Assembly (NCBI GenBank): GCA_007127615.1
Contig: SKZB01000155.1
Location: 1 to 15,320, forward strand
Source of the DNA: Phycisphaerales bacterium
GTDB lineage: Bacteria > Planctomycetota > Phycisphaerae > Phycisphaerales > SM1A02
Direction of reading: 5' to 3'
Length of the DNA stretch: 15,320 nt
Under the pieces are notes generated by a model. That model ran no database searches. It was not told the origin of the DNA and saw only the letters and a program-made list of their open reading frames with translations. The translations under genes and the position numbers were made by a program. Positions 1 through 8,065 of this stretch are shown in pieces (within the stretch, counting starts at the first letter, position 1; each line of letters opens with the position of its first letter).

Positions 1-94
1 CGGAATGAAGATCAGGTCGGTGGTGCCATCGTCGCCTCCTCGTGACTGGCGCGAAAGAAACGATGCTTCTCTCCCGGAGTGGATGCATCATGAT

Positions 95-127
95 CCGAGA
101 TACGTCCGAGATTCGTCCGAAATACGA
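95..127 (+). repeat. Three 11-bp direct repeats (iteron-like) upstream of the secretion module
   Basis: Three head-to-tail copies are seen: CCGAGATACGT (95-105), CCGAGATTCGT (106-116) and CCGAAATACGA (117-127). Copies 1 and 2 differ at one position and copy 3 is more diverged. The 11-bp period is close to one helical turn, so a bound protein would meet each copy on the same face of the DNA. The array ends 11 nt before the AGGAG ribosome binding site of the transporter gene. It could be a regulator-binding array or part of the 5' untranslated leader. The repeat is seen directly; the function is inference. Confidence 0.6.
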
Positions 128-138
128 ATGAACAGCTC

Positions 139-143
139 AGGAG
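139..143 (+). promoter_or_regulatory. Shine-Dalgarno sequence that sets the transporter start
   Basis: AGGAG lies 8 nt before the ATG at 152, 5 nt before an in-frame GTG at 149 and 14 nt before an in-frame ATG at 158. Spacing favours 152. Confidence 0.75.
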
Positions 144-151
144 CATGAGTG

Positions 152-2428
152 ATGAGCATGTTGAAAGTCAAAGGCATGATTCGGCAGTGTGGTGAGTCGG
201 CGTTGTCGGCGGTGGTTCTGATCGCCTGCTTCTCAGGGTTGTGGGTCGGTCCCGCGGGCGCGGCACCGTCCGCCTCGTCGGAGCGCACCTACGAGTTCAC
301 GGAGATCAGCTTCCGCTACGTCCATGAGCTCGGCGCGCTGCCCTCGAGTGAAGATCTGCGCGAAAACGTTCGCGTTGAACTGGCGCAGGTCGACGGTGTG
401 TACACCGCGCCGACGGATGATCATCCGGGACAGGCCATGCGTCTCAATGAACTCGTGACGGACGAGTCAGCCGTGATCTCCGCCTCGGGGCTTCGGCGCA
501 TCGCGCGTGAGGTCGCCGATTACTTTTCCGCTCCCCCGCGCGGGCTGAACGTCTTCGTGGCGACCGATCCGAACTTTGTCGATCCGCTGACCGGCCGGGA
601 CCGACGGCCGCGAGATGAAACGCGGCTCCGGATGAAGATCGAGTACACCGGCCCGACGCATGAGATTTCGGATTTTCGGCTCGAGTACGCCTTCCCCGAA
701 GTGCAGGGCCAGCCCGATCTGAGTGAAATCAAACGGGCCGTCACCGTCGACCTGATCGAAACCGAATCGTTCGGCTATGTCGTCTGGAGACCCGGACGAG
801 AACCCGTGCGCCTGTCGCTCTCGGACATCGCCGACCGGGGCCCGCTGCGCCTCTCCGCCGCCGCGGTGCAGGAGGTTCTCCAGCAGACGCGCGACTATCT
901 GATCGATCGCGGGTACATCGGCATCTTCGTCACCCCCGACCAGCAGGCCCTTGAAGATGCGCTGCGCGGGCCGGCCGCGGTCGACCTCATCATCGTGACC
1001 GGTGTGGTGACCGAGATGCGCACCCTCGCCTCCGGCGACCGCCTTCCCGACGGCCCGGAACGGATCAACCATCCGAAGCACGACCGTATCCGCGAGCGAT
1101 CCCCGATCCAGCCCATGGCCGAAGGGCAGGATCTGCTCCGGCGACAGACGCTCGACGACTACGTTTACCGGCTCTCCCGGCATCCGGGACGTCGCGTGGA
1201 TGTCGGCATCGCCCCCGCGGAACGTGAACTGACCTACTCGCTCGACTACATCGTCACCGAGGCGCGGCCGCTGTTGCTCTACGCGCAGGTCGCCAATACC
1301 GGAACGCCGCAGACCAACCGCTGGCAGCAGCGTTTCGGCTTGTTCCACACGCAACTGACCAACAACGACGACATTCTCACCGTCGACTACCTGACCGCCG
1401 GCTTCGAAGACGTCCACACGATCACCGCTTCGTACGAGGCCCCGCTTTTCGGCAGCGATCGGCTGCGGTGGAAGATCATGGGGAACTACGGCGAGTTCAC
1501 CGCGTCCGACGTCGGTTTCCCCCAGCTTGAGTTTACCGGGCGGAACTGGGGCGTCGGTGGCGAAGTCATCTGGAACTTTTTCCAGCGCGAACAGTACTTC
1601 CTCGATCTCGTCGCCGGCCTGCGTTACAGCAACGTCAAGGTCGAAAACTTCTTCACCGGGTTTGCGTTCAACCGGGGCCAGCAGGATTTCCTGATTCCCT
1701 ACGCCGGGTTGCGTTCCGAAAAAGTCACCAACGAGTCGACGTTCCGTTTCTCCGGGATCTTCGAGTGGAACATTCCCGGGGCGACCAGCGTCGATCGGGA
1801 CGAAATCGAACGGCTCGGCCGGATCGATCCGGACCGGGAATGGGCGGTTTTCCGATGGGATCTGCTCCAGACGTTCTATCTGGAACCGATCGTCAATCGT
1901 GATGCGTGGGAGGATGTGAGCTCACCGGAAACTTCGACGCTGGCGCACGAGCTTGCGCTGGGGTTCCGTGGTCAATATGCGTTCAACAACCGGCTGATAC
2001 CCCAGGAGGAAATGGTGGCGGGCGGCATGTACACCGTGCGCGGTTATCCGGAATCCGTGACGGCCGGTGATACCGTCCTGATCGGGACCGGCGAGTATCG
2101 GTTCCACCTGCCGCGGATTTTCGGACCCGAAATGGAGCCGGGTGAGCTGTTCGGCCAGCCCTTCCGCTGGGCGCCGCAGTACACCTACGGACAGACCGAC
2201 TGGGATCTCATCCTGCGCGGCTTCGTGGATGTGGCGCGGGTTCTGAACACGGATCGGCAGGCCTTCGAGCAGAATGACACCCTCGTCGGCGCAGGTATCG
2301 GACTGGAATTCCAGTACAAGCGGAATGTGAACCTCCGTCTGGACTGGGGACATGCGTTAAAATCGGTGGACAATCGGGTTGATTCCGGCTCGAACCGCGT
2401 CCATTTCGCCGCCACCCTGGTCTTCTGA
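152..2428 (+). CDS. ShlB/FhaC/HecB-type two-partner secretion outer-membrane transporter (TpsB)
   Basis: This is a TpsB-type, Omp85-superfamily beta-barrel that should sit in the outer membrane and export the exoprotein encoded next to it. The product is 758 residues. It begins with a signal peptide of about 38 residues ending near AGA-AP. Two POTRA-like stretches follow, at about 47-165 and 170-290; each contains a helix before a GLNVFVAT or GYIGIFVTP strand segment, and the second resembles the YLxxxGY segment of ShlB-type POTRA domains. The barrel fills the remainder, from about 370 to the end. The family's hallmark VRGYP motif lies at about 629-633, and the chain ends in phenylalanine, as Omp85-type barrels usually do. 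It is longer than typical FhaC (about 550-580 residues), because of long periplasmic segments and long barrel loops. ATG 152 is chosen for its AGGAG spacing; GTG 149 is possible. The fold and family are well supported; the substrate is inferred from adjacency. Confidence 0.87.
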   Translation: MSMLKVKGMIRQCGESALSAVVLIACFSGLWVGPAGAAPSASSERTYEFTEISFRYVHELGALPSSEDLRENVRVELAQVDGVYTAPTDDHPGQAMRLNELVTDESAVISASGLRRIAREVADYFSAPPRGLNVFVATDPNFVDPLTGRDRRPRDETRLRMKIEYTGPTHEISDFRLEYAFPEVQGQPDLSEIKRAVTVDLIETESFGYVVWRPGREPVRLSLSDIADRGPLRLSAAAVQEVLQQTRDYLIDRGYIGIFVTPDQQALEDALRGPAAVDLIIVTGVVTEMRTLASGDRLPDGPERINHPKHDRIRERSPIQPMAEGQDLLRRQTLDDYVYRLSRHPGRRVDVGIAPAERELTYSLDYIVTEARPLLLYAQVANTGTPQTNRWQQRFGLFHTQLTNNDDILTVDYLTAGFEDVHTITASYEAPLFGSDRLRWKIMGNYGEFTASDVGFPQLEFTGRNWGVGGEVIWNFFQREQYFLDLVAGLRYSNVKVENFFTGFAFNRGQQDFLIPYAGLRSEKVTNESTFRFSGIFEWNIPGATSVDRDEIERLGRIDPDREWAVFRWDLLQTFYLEPIVNRDAWEDVSSPETSTLAHELALGFRGQYAFNNRLIPQEEMVAGGMYTVRGYPESVTAGDTVLIGTGEYRFHLPRIFGPEMEPGELFGQPFRWAPQYTYGQTDWDLILRGFVDVARVLNTDRQAFEQNDTLVGAGIGLEFQYKRNVNLRLDWGHALKSVDNRVDSGSNRVHFAATLVF

Positions 2429-2525
2429 TTTTTTTCCAACATTCTATTTCTCAGGAGCTTGTGTGTGGATTACCCTTTGGTAAGAGAAGACTGAGATCCA
2501 AATCCTGAAAACGGGAAAAATCGCA

Positions 2526-5500
2526 ATGAAGAAGAAGCGCCTCAAGCGTACGTTGTCTCGTATGACCAAACTCGGTTGCGTGCCCGGTGCGGGCATGGCC
2601 GCCGCCTTGCTCTGGAGCACCGCCGTCGCCGGCCCGCAGAACGCGAGCGTGCAGCACGGGAACGTGATCATCACCCAGAACGGGAACATTTTCCAGATCA
2701 CGCAGAGCACGAATTCCGCGATCGTCAATTACAGCAGTTTCAACCTCTCGTCCGGGCAGCAGGTGTTCTTCATTCAGCCGGGGTCCGATTCGGGCATTCT
2801 CAACCGAATCACCAACGGACAGCCAACCAGTATCAACGGCTCGATCGCCGCCCCGGGGCACGTCATGTTCGTGAATCCCGCCGGGATTGTGTTCGGCAAC
2901 AATGCCGCCATCAACGCCAACGGCTTCCACGCCGTCGGCGGTGATATCGATAATCAGAATTTTATCGACTTCTTCGATAACGGCGCCTCTGAGTTGACCT
3001 TCACCAACCTGACCGGTTCCGTCGTGAACCACGGCCAGATTATGGCCCAGGATGTCGCCAACCTCGTCGGGCTGAACGTCGCCAATCACGGCAGCATCAA
3101 TGTCGGCAGCGGCGGCGTGATCGCCATGACCGCCACCGACGGCACCGTCACGCTCCAGCCGCACAACGGCTACTACGTCACTTTTTCCAACGGCGCAGCG
3201 CCCGCGGCCAATCCGGGCAATTTCGGCGTCTCCAATACCGGGACCCTCAACGCACCCAACGGAACGATCCGCCTCGGCGCGGGTGACATTTATTCCCTCG
3301 CCGCAGTGCACCTGAAGGGGGACGGCATTGCCGCCAAGTCCTTCCAGGCCGAAGGCGACGTCCGTCTCGGCTCCGATGTCACGATCGATGCGGAAGAGTC
3401 AATTTTCTCCAGTACGATCGATTCGGGCAATTTCGTGAACCCGGCGGACCGGTTTGAACTCACGCTGACCGGTGACGCCATGTTCATGGATGACCTGGGC
3501 AGCTTAACTTCGCTGCAGGCCCTGACCGTGGGCGGCGAAACCGACCTGCTCGGCAACGTCACCACCGTCGGCACGCAGCAGTACGCCGGCGCGGTTCGGG
3601 TGAACGATGACTCCATTCTTACCGGCAGCGAAATCGCCTTTGGCTCGACCGTCAACACCGGCCCGCTCGCGGGACCGCTTCAGTTCAAGGACCTGACGAT
3701 TAACGGCGATGTGACGTTCTTCGGGAACGTCGGCAACCTGCAGCGACTCGGTGCGCTGACCGTGAACGGCCAGGCGTTCCTTCTCGGCAACGAGATTTTC
3801 ACCGATCAGAATCAGCTCTACAACGGCGCGGTCTGGCTGCTCGCCGATGCGAAGCTGACCACGAACGATGTCAACGGAATCGTCTCGTTCGGGGATATCC
3901 TCAACACCGGCTCTGCGGCGGGACCCGCGACATTTTACAATCTGGAAATCTTCAGCAACACCGAGTTCCACGCGAACGTCGGCATGAACAAGTCCCTCGC
4001 CTCGCTCAGCGTGGACGGCACTTCGTTGATCAACGCGGACCACATCCGGACCCGCAACCAGCAGTTCTACGCGGGTGCCGTGACGCTGGAACGCGATGCG
4101 ATACTTCAGAGCCAGCTCGGCGGGTCGGTCTTCTTCTTCGATACGGTCGATGGCAATCACGCCCTGCTCGTGGACACCGCCGGTCTGACGCAGTTCTCCG
4201 GCCGGGTCGGGGATTCGGACGCCCTGGCTTCGCTCACCACCACCGGCGGCGGGATCGTGCACGTTAAAACCGATCTGATTCGCACCGTCGGCGAGCAGCG
4301 TTACGGCGATGCGGTCTGGATGCTGCAGGATGCGACCATGCTCGTGCAGGACACCAACGCGTCGGCCATCTTTGAAATGACGCTCGACTCCTTTGCCCTG
4401 CCCGGCGTGACCGACCGGTTCGCGCTGCTGATTGATGGCAATGCGGAGTTCCACGGTCAGGTTGGCGGCAACAGCTCGCTGAAGATGCTCGAAGTCTCCC
4501 GTGACGCGCTCGTCTCGACCGACCTCATTCGGACCCGCGACGGACAGCGCTACGGTTTCGACCCCGCCGGCGGCACGCTCACTCTGGCTTCCAACGCCCT
4601 ATTGCACAGTGAACAGGGCGGCGATATGACCTTCAACACCATCGTCGGCCCCCATGATCTCGTCGTCGACACCGGCGGCACCACCCGTTTCGACGGAGCG
4701 GTCGGCGAAGGGGCCGGGAACGCACTCGCCTCGCTCACCGTCACCGGCGGCGGGCAGACCGAAGTCAACAATTCGTCCATCAACACGATCGGCGATCAGA
4801 ACTACGACGATGCCGTCACGCTGATTTCCGCCGGTACCTTCAACGCCGGTCAGGATGTCAACTTCGCCTCCACCATCGAAGGCGGCATGCAGGATTTGAC
4901 CGTCAATGCGGCGAACGTTCGATTCCTGGACAGCGTGAACAACATCATGGCGATGAACACCGATGGCAGCGGCAACGCGTTCATCGGGACCGACATCGAT
5001 ACCAACGGCGGCATGAACATCGGCCACGATATCGTGCTGTTGACCGACGTCACGCTGACCGATCACGGCTCCGGCGGCATCAACCTCATGCGCACGATCA
5101 ACAGCGAGGCCGGCAGCGCCTTCGCGCTGAGTGTCGTCGCCCTCAACGGCAATATCGCCCTGGGCGAAAACATCGGCGAGATCGATCCGCTCGGCTCGCT
5201 GGAGCTGACCAGCGGCGGCACCATCGTCTTCAGCTCGGAACTCGTCCAGACCGTCGGTGACATTCTGCTCAACGAGTCGATCACGACCGTCGGCGTGCCC
5301 GCGGTCGCCACCATCGGCGTCAATGGTGACATCGTTTTCAACTCCCTCGCCGGCAACTTCTCGATGGGTCAGAACCAGAAGATGTCCGGCGTCGGCTCCA
5401 TCGAAATCAGCGCCGACACCGCCACCCTCGGTGACATGAGTTCGCTCGGCGACATGACCGTCAATGCCAACAGCATTCTGCTGCTGACCCGTGAGCCCTC

Positions 5501-6371
5501 AAGCGTTCTCAATGCCGACGGCACGACCACCACGGACTTCGGGCTGGACTTCGTCTCCGGCGGCCAGTTCTTCTTCAGCGTCGTCCCCGTCCTCCTCGGT
5601 GACGGCGTGGCGGTCTTCTCCAGCCCCAATTCCGGCCTTGACGGCAACGGGACGTTGGGCAGCTTCCTGCAGCTTCGACGCGATGAAGATCTGACGACCG
5701 CCAGTCTCCGCGCCGGCAACCCGACGTTCTTCGACCTCGCCGCGTCCGGAACCGCCATCACCGATCTCGCCGAAGCGCTCGCCGAGCTCGTCGAAGAGAC
5801 GGACGACGGCGATGTGAATACCGCCGTCACGCTCGGCCCGGTGGATCTGGACCGTCTGCTCGAGATCGGCGTTCAGGGGCGCGTGCTGACTCAGGCCGAA
5901 CTTCAGGACTTTACGCAGGGTCGCGGCCTCTATCTCGATGCGCCCAGCACCGCGGTGCTGGCCGAAACGATCGCCGGAGCGCAGGTGAACGTCGAACGCG
6001 TCAACCGTCGCGTGATCGATCAGACCCTGGCGACCTACGAAGGCATCCGGTTTGATCCGGCGTCCGACGATCCCGCGGCGGCGGACCGCAGCGGCCGGAT
6101 TCGCAGCACGCTCGGTCAGTCGTGGCAGCCCTTCGCCGCCGAGGCCGACCGGCCGACCGGCGCGCAGTTCACCCGGCACCTGATGGAGACGGGCGACGAA
6201 GACGCCCTGATTCTGCTGACCGATCTGCGTCAATTGGATCGTGAGATGGGCGCCCTGGGGTTGACCGGCGCCGAGCGACGTCGCGCGATGCAGGTTGCCG
6301 TGCGGGACTTCGTCCCCGAAGGCATGACCGCCGAAGACCTCGTTGAGGCCGTTCGCGCGTTGCCGCAATGA
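2526..6371 (+). CDS. Filamentous-haemagglutinin-type exoprotein with TPS domain and beta-strand repeats (TpsA)
   Basis: Predicted surface or secreted beta-helical protein of 1281 residues, the likely cargo of the transporter 97 nt upstream. It has a basic n-region (MKKKRLKRTL) and a signal peptide ending near AVAG at about 36. A TPS/haemagglutination-activity domain follows at about 40-260, shown by the NYSSFNLSSGQQVFF segment, by SINGSIAAPGHVMF and by NPAGIVFG (canonical NPNGI, here with Ala). Six imperfect repeats occupy about 328-806. More beta-rich sequence runs to about 1075, then a helical, charged C-terminal region (about 1080-1281) without repeats. I see no sortase signal, PEP-CTERM, C-terminal barrel or toxin motif. 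The only cysteine is in the signal peptide. The start follows GGGA at 2513-2516, spaced 9 nt. What it binds is unknown; adhesion is the family's usual role, not something shown here. Confidence 0.87.
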   Translation: MKKKRLKRTLSRMTKLGCVPGAGMAAALLWSTAVAGPQNASVQHGNVIITQNGNIFQITQSTNSAIVNYSSFNLSSGQQVFFIQPGSDSGILNRITNGQPTSINGSIAAPGHVMFVNPAGIVFGNNAAINANGFHAVGGDIDNQNFIDFFDNGASELTFTNLTGSVVNHGQIMAQDVANLVGLNVANHGSINVGSGGVIAMTATDGTVTLQPHNGYYVTFSNGAAPAANPGNFGVSNTGTLNAPNGTIRLGAGDIYSLAAVHLKGDGIAAKSFQAEGDVRLGSDVTIDAEESIFSSTIDSGNFVNPADRFELTLTGDAMFMDDLGSLTSLQALTVGGETDLLGNVTTVGTQQYAGAVRVNDDSILTGSEIAFGSTVNTGPLAGPLQFKDLTINGDVTFFGNVGNLQRLGALTVNGQAFLLGNEIFTDQNQLYNGAVWLLADAKLTTNDVNGIVSFGDILNTGSAAGPATFYNLEIFSNTEFHANVGMNKSLASLSVDGTSLINADHIRTRNQQFYAGAVTLERDAILQSQLGGSVFFFDTVDGNHALLVDTAGLTQFSGRVGDSDALASLTTTGGGIVHVKTDLIRTVGEQRYGDAVWMLQDATMLVQDTNASAIFEMTLDSFALPGVTDRFALLIDGNAEFHGQVGGNSSLKMLEVSRDALVSTDLIRTRDGQRYGFDPAGGTLTLASNALLHSEQGGDMTFNTIVGPHDLVVDTGGTTRFDGAVGEGAGNALASLTVTGGGQTEVNNSSINTIGDQNYDDAVTLISAGTFNAGQDVNFASTIEGGMQDLTVNAANVRFLDSVNNIMAMNTDGSGNAFIGTDIDTNGGMNIGHDIVLLTDVTLTDHGSGGINLMRTINSEAGSAFALSVVALNGNIALGENIGEIDPLGSLELTSGGTIVFSSELVQTVGDILLNESITTVGVPAVATIGVNGDIVFNSLAGNFSMGQNQKMSGVGSIEISADTATLGDMSSLGDMTVNANSILLLTREPSSVLNADGTTTTDFGLDFVSGGQFFFSVVPVLLGDGVAVFSSPNSGLDGNGTLGSFLQLRRDEDLTTASLRAGNPTFFDLAASGTAITDLAEALAELVEETDDGDVNTAVTLGPVDLDRLLEIGVQGRVLTQAELQDFTQGRGLYLDAPSTAVLAETIAGAQVNVERVNRRVIDQTLATYEGIRFDPASDDPAAADRSGRIRSTLGQSWQPFAAEADRPTGAQFTRHLMETGDEDALILLTDLRQLDREMGALGLTGAERRRAMQVAVRDFVPEGMTAEDLVEAVRALPQ
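3507..4943 (+). repeat. Six imperfect protein repeats of about 73-85 residues within the exoprotein
   Basis: Protein-level units start near residues 328, 408, 491, 567, 652 and 734. Each runs as LxxLTVxG, then a short strand segment, then TxxxQxYxxAVxL (for example VGTQQYAGAVRV, RNQQFYAGAVTL, VGEQRYGDAVWM, IGDQNYDDAVTL), then a segment ending in xFxGxVG (FFGNVG, FHANVG, FSGRVG, FHGQVG, FDGAVG). This is the pattern of a stacked right-handed beta-helix. The units have diverged in DNA sequence, so this is old duplication rather than a recent tandem array. Confidence 0.8.
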
Positions 6372-6407
6372 TCGTGTCCTGAACCGTTTTCATTTGATGT
6401 TCTCCTG

Positions 6408-6444
6408 GCCGGCGGCGGATGCGAATCCGCCGCCGGTCTTTTCT
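6408..6444 (+). terminator. Rho-independent terminator after the exoprotein gene
   Basis: CCGGCGGCGGAT (6409-6420) pairs perfectly with ATCCGCCGCCGG (6425-6436) around the GNRA tetraloop GCGA. A G-T pair (6408/6437) could extend the stem. TCTTTTCT follows at 6437-6444. It begins 36 nt after the exoprotein stop and lies before the EamA gene, so it closes the secretion module. Because the arms are fully symmetric, the stem also forms on the other strand, but that side lacks a good U-tract. Confidence 0.85.
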
Positions 6445-6468
6445 GCCGTTGCGGCGGCGCGGTTCCGT

Positions 6469-6474
6469 TATGAT
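6469..6474 (+). promoter_or_regulatory. Candidate -10 hexamer for the EamA gene
   Basis: TATGAT (5 of 6 matches to TATAAT) ends 9 nt before the ATG at 6484, with no clear -35 box. No Shine-Dalgarno sequence precedes the ATG, so the transcript may be leaderless or have a leader of only a few bases. Confidence 0.4.
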
Positions 6475-6483
6475 CCGCAGCCC

Positions 6484-7491
6484 ATGTCCCCGTCCAGATC
6501 ATCTTCCGAATCGGCCGAATCCAGTGGTGCCGGGGGTGCCGGATCGCACTGGTTCGGCGTGCTCACCGTCGTCATCACCCTCGTCGGCTGGTCGAGCATT
6601 CCGCTGTTTCTCAAACACTTCTCGCACCTGATCGACGCGTGGACGAGCAACGGCTGGCGATACGGTTTCAGCGCGCTGATCTGGGCGCCGCTGCTCGTTG
6701 TGGTCGCGCAGCGCCGCCGCCTGCCCGCCGGGCTGTGGCGCGCGGCGATCGTGCCGTCGATCGTCAATTCGATGGGGCAGGTCTGTTTCACCTGGGCGCA
6801 CTACAAGATCGACCCCGGACTGCTGACGTTCGGGCTGCGCAGTCAGATTCTTTTCGCCGCGCTCGGTGCGTTCCTCCTGTTCCCGTCCGAGCGACCGGTG
6901 ATTCGAGCGCCGGGTTACCTTCTCGGCATGCTCGTGGTGCTCATCGGAACGAGCGGGGCGGTTCTGTTCGGCGATGATCGGATCGAGTTCACCCACATCG
7001 CCGGCGTCGGGCTCGCCATCGCCAGCGGGCTGCTCTTTGCCATGTACGGCCTCGCGGTGCGCCGCTACATGCACCGCTTCAATTCGGTCATCGCGTTCGC
7101 GGCGATCAGCCAGTACACCGCGTTCGCCATGGTCGTGCTGATGCTCGTTCTCGGCGAACAGGGCGGCTTGACGGTGCTGGAGATGCCCGGGAAGCAGATC
7201 ATGTGGCTGCTGATCTCCGCGGTCATCGGGATCGCGCTCGGGCACGTCTTTTATTATCTCAGCATTGCCCGACTCGGCGTGGCCGTTTCTGCGGGCGTCC
7301 TGCAGCTACAACCGTTCGGCGTGGCCGTCGGTTCGTACTTTCTCTTTGCGGAGGTGCTCACCGTCGGGCAGTGGGTGAGCGGGTGCGTTGCCGTGGCCGG
7401 CGCGATCGTCATGCTCGGCATCCAACGGCTCGTGATGAAAAAGCGCACCGACCAGGGCCTTGCCCTTGCCGAAGGCAAGTCCGGCGTGTGA
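6484..7491 (+). CDS. EamA-family (DMT superfamily) transporter
   Basis: A 335-residue inner-membrane protein made almost entirely of hydrophobic segments, about ten helices, arranged as the two tandem EamA halves typical of DMT-superfamily metabolite exporters. A polar Ser/Gly-rich N-terminus of about 20 residues precedes the first helix (WFGVLTVVITLVGWSSIPLF). The repeat structure is visible in GLLTFGLRSQILFAALGAFLLF in the first half and ARLGVAVSAGVLQLQPFGVAVGSYFLF near the end, which is where these families show their most conserved segments. ATG 6484 is chosen because the upstream in-frame extension would read through the terminator hairpin. The gene stands after that terminator and converges on the next gene. 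The substrate cannot be told from sequence. Confidence 0.88.
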   Translation: MSPSRSSSESAESSGAGGAGSHWFGVLTVVITLVGWSSIPLFLKHFSHLIDAWTSNGWRYGFSALIWAPLLVVVAQRRRLPAGLWRAAIVPSIVNSMGQVCFTWAHYKIDPGLLTFGLRSQILFAALGAFLLFPSERPVIRAPGYLLGMLVVLIGTSGAVLFGDDRIEFTHIAGVGLAIASGLLFAMYGLAVRRYMHRFNSVIAFAAISQYTAFAMVVLMLVLGEQGGLTVLEMPGKQIMWLLISAVIGIALGHVFYYLSIARLGVAVSAGVLQLQPFGVAVGSYFLFAEVLTVGQWVSGCVAVAGAIVMLGIQRLVMKKRTDQGLALAEGKSGV

Positions 7492-7503
7492 GCGATCGAT
7501 CGC
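7492..7503. other. Perfect 12-bp palindrome between convergent stop codons
   Basis: GCGATCGATCGC occupies 12 of the 13 bases between the TGA of the EamA gene (7489-7491) and the TAG of the minus-strand gene (7505-7507). A short hairpin, CTTGCC-GAA-GGCAAG (7465-7479), lies in the final codons of the EamA gene. Neither has a T-tract, so a role in bidirectional termination is only a possibility. Confidence 0.35.
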
Positions 7504-7504
7504 G

Positions 7505-8032
7505 CTACGGTATTGTTTCATCCGGTGCGGAGAGTATCGGTTCAAAGTCAGGGCGTTCAACCTCTGCGTTTTGCTGACGGTGTTGGCGCAGTTCTTCCAG
7601 TCGAAGCGTTGCGTACGGGACGAGCTTGGCGTCCAGCCGTTCCAGCACGAGACGCGAGGTCGCGGCGTCGCCGACGAACCCGATCCGGATGCGGATCTGC
7701 GTCATGACTTCGCTCCGGCGGACGATCCGGAAACGAACTTCCGGCCCGCCCGGCTCGCGGGCCATGAGGTACCAGCTCCGCGGCTGTTTCTGAACGGTCT
7801 CGATATCGATCTGCAGCTCTTCGCAAAGCTCGTGGATCGCCTCCCACGTTTCGTCCAACGTCGTGAGCCGCGCGGCCCGCAGTTCACCGTTGACGAACGC
7901 CGAGGTTCCGGCCCGGGCGGCGGTCATCCCCGCCGACGCCATGAGCACCGGCGCGGCGCAGCCGGCGGTGAATTGCGTGAACAACAGGAGCAACACGATC
8001 AATACGATTCGGCTCTCTTTCGACTGGCGCAT
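7505..8032 (-). CDS. DUF3568-like lipoprotein
   Basis: A small predicted lipoprotein of 175 residues. The signal peptide (RIVLIVLLLLFTQ) ends in the lipobox FTAGC, with the lipidated Cys at 25. The following APVLMASAGMTAARAGTSAFVNGELRA stretch matches my recollection of the DUF3568 pattern: a Gly/Ala-rich linker, then a [Y/F]VNGEL segment and a domain beginning with a Leu-rich helix (TTLDETWEAIHELCEELQI). Function is unknown. ATG 8032 is preferred over an in-frame upstream start at 8065 because it places the signal peptide correctly and is preceded by TACGAT. No Shine-Dalgarno sequence is seen. It converges on the EamA gene. The lipoprotein call is strong; the family name is tentative. Confidence 0.72.
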   Translation of the reverse strand: MRQSKESRIVLIVLLLLFTQFTAGCAAPVLMASAGMTAARAGTSAFVNGELRAARLTTLDETWEAIHELCEELQIDIETVQKQPRSWYLMAREPGGPEVRFRIVRRSEVMTQIRIRIGFVGDAATSRLVLERLDAKLVPYATLRLEELRQHRQQNAEVERPDFEPILSAPDETIP

Positions 8033-8037
8033 GCCGA

Positions 8038-8065
8038 ATCGTATGCCCCACCGGTGGGCAGGCAA
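8038..8065 (-). promoter_or_regulatory. Candidate promoter with an embedded palindromic operator
   Basis: Read on the minus strand, TTGCCT (8060-8065) and TACGAT (8038-8043) are spaced 16 bp, and the -10 hexamer ends 5 nt before the ATG. The perfect palindrome CCCACCGGTGGG (8047-8058) fills most of the spacer. A protein bound there would block or remodel the promoter, as many repressors and MerR-type activators do. Hexamer matches are 4 of 6 each, so this is suggestive only. Confidence 0.45.

Noticed and set aside
5..148. 47-codon plus-strand frame starting at ATG 5 and ending just before the transporter
   Set aside because: It has no ribosome binding site that can be seen, an unremarkable product and crosses the 11-bp repeats. 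The other possible reading, a gene tail ending with TGA at 43-45, is too short to support either.
467..1417. Long minus-strand frame (316 codons) inside the transporter gene
   Set aside because: It is antisense to a gene with clear family motifs. GC-rich codon bias commonly keeps the opposite frame open, and the product is Gly/Arg/Asp-rich with no recognisable domain.
2429..2435. Seven-T tract immediately after the transporter stop, as a possible terminator
   Set aside because: No stable hairpin precedes it; read-through into the exoprotein gene is more likely, as expected for a two-partner pair.
3504..4454. Long minus-strand frame inside the exoprotein gene; similar ones at 2451-3311 and 5499-6368
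   Set aside because: All are antisense shadows of the exoprotein, with no domain, signal peptide or ribosome binding site to support them.
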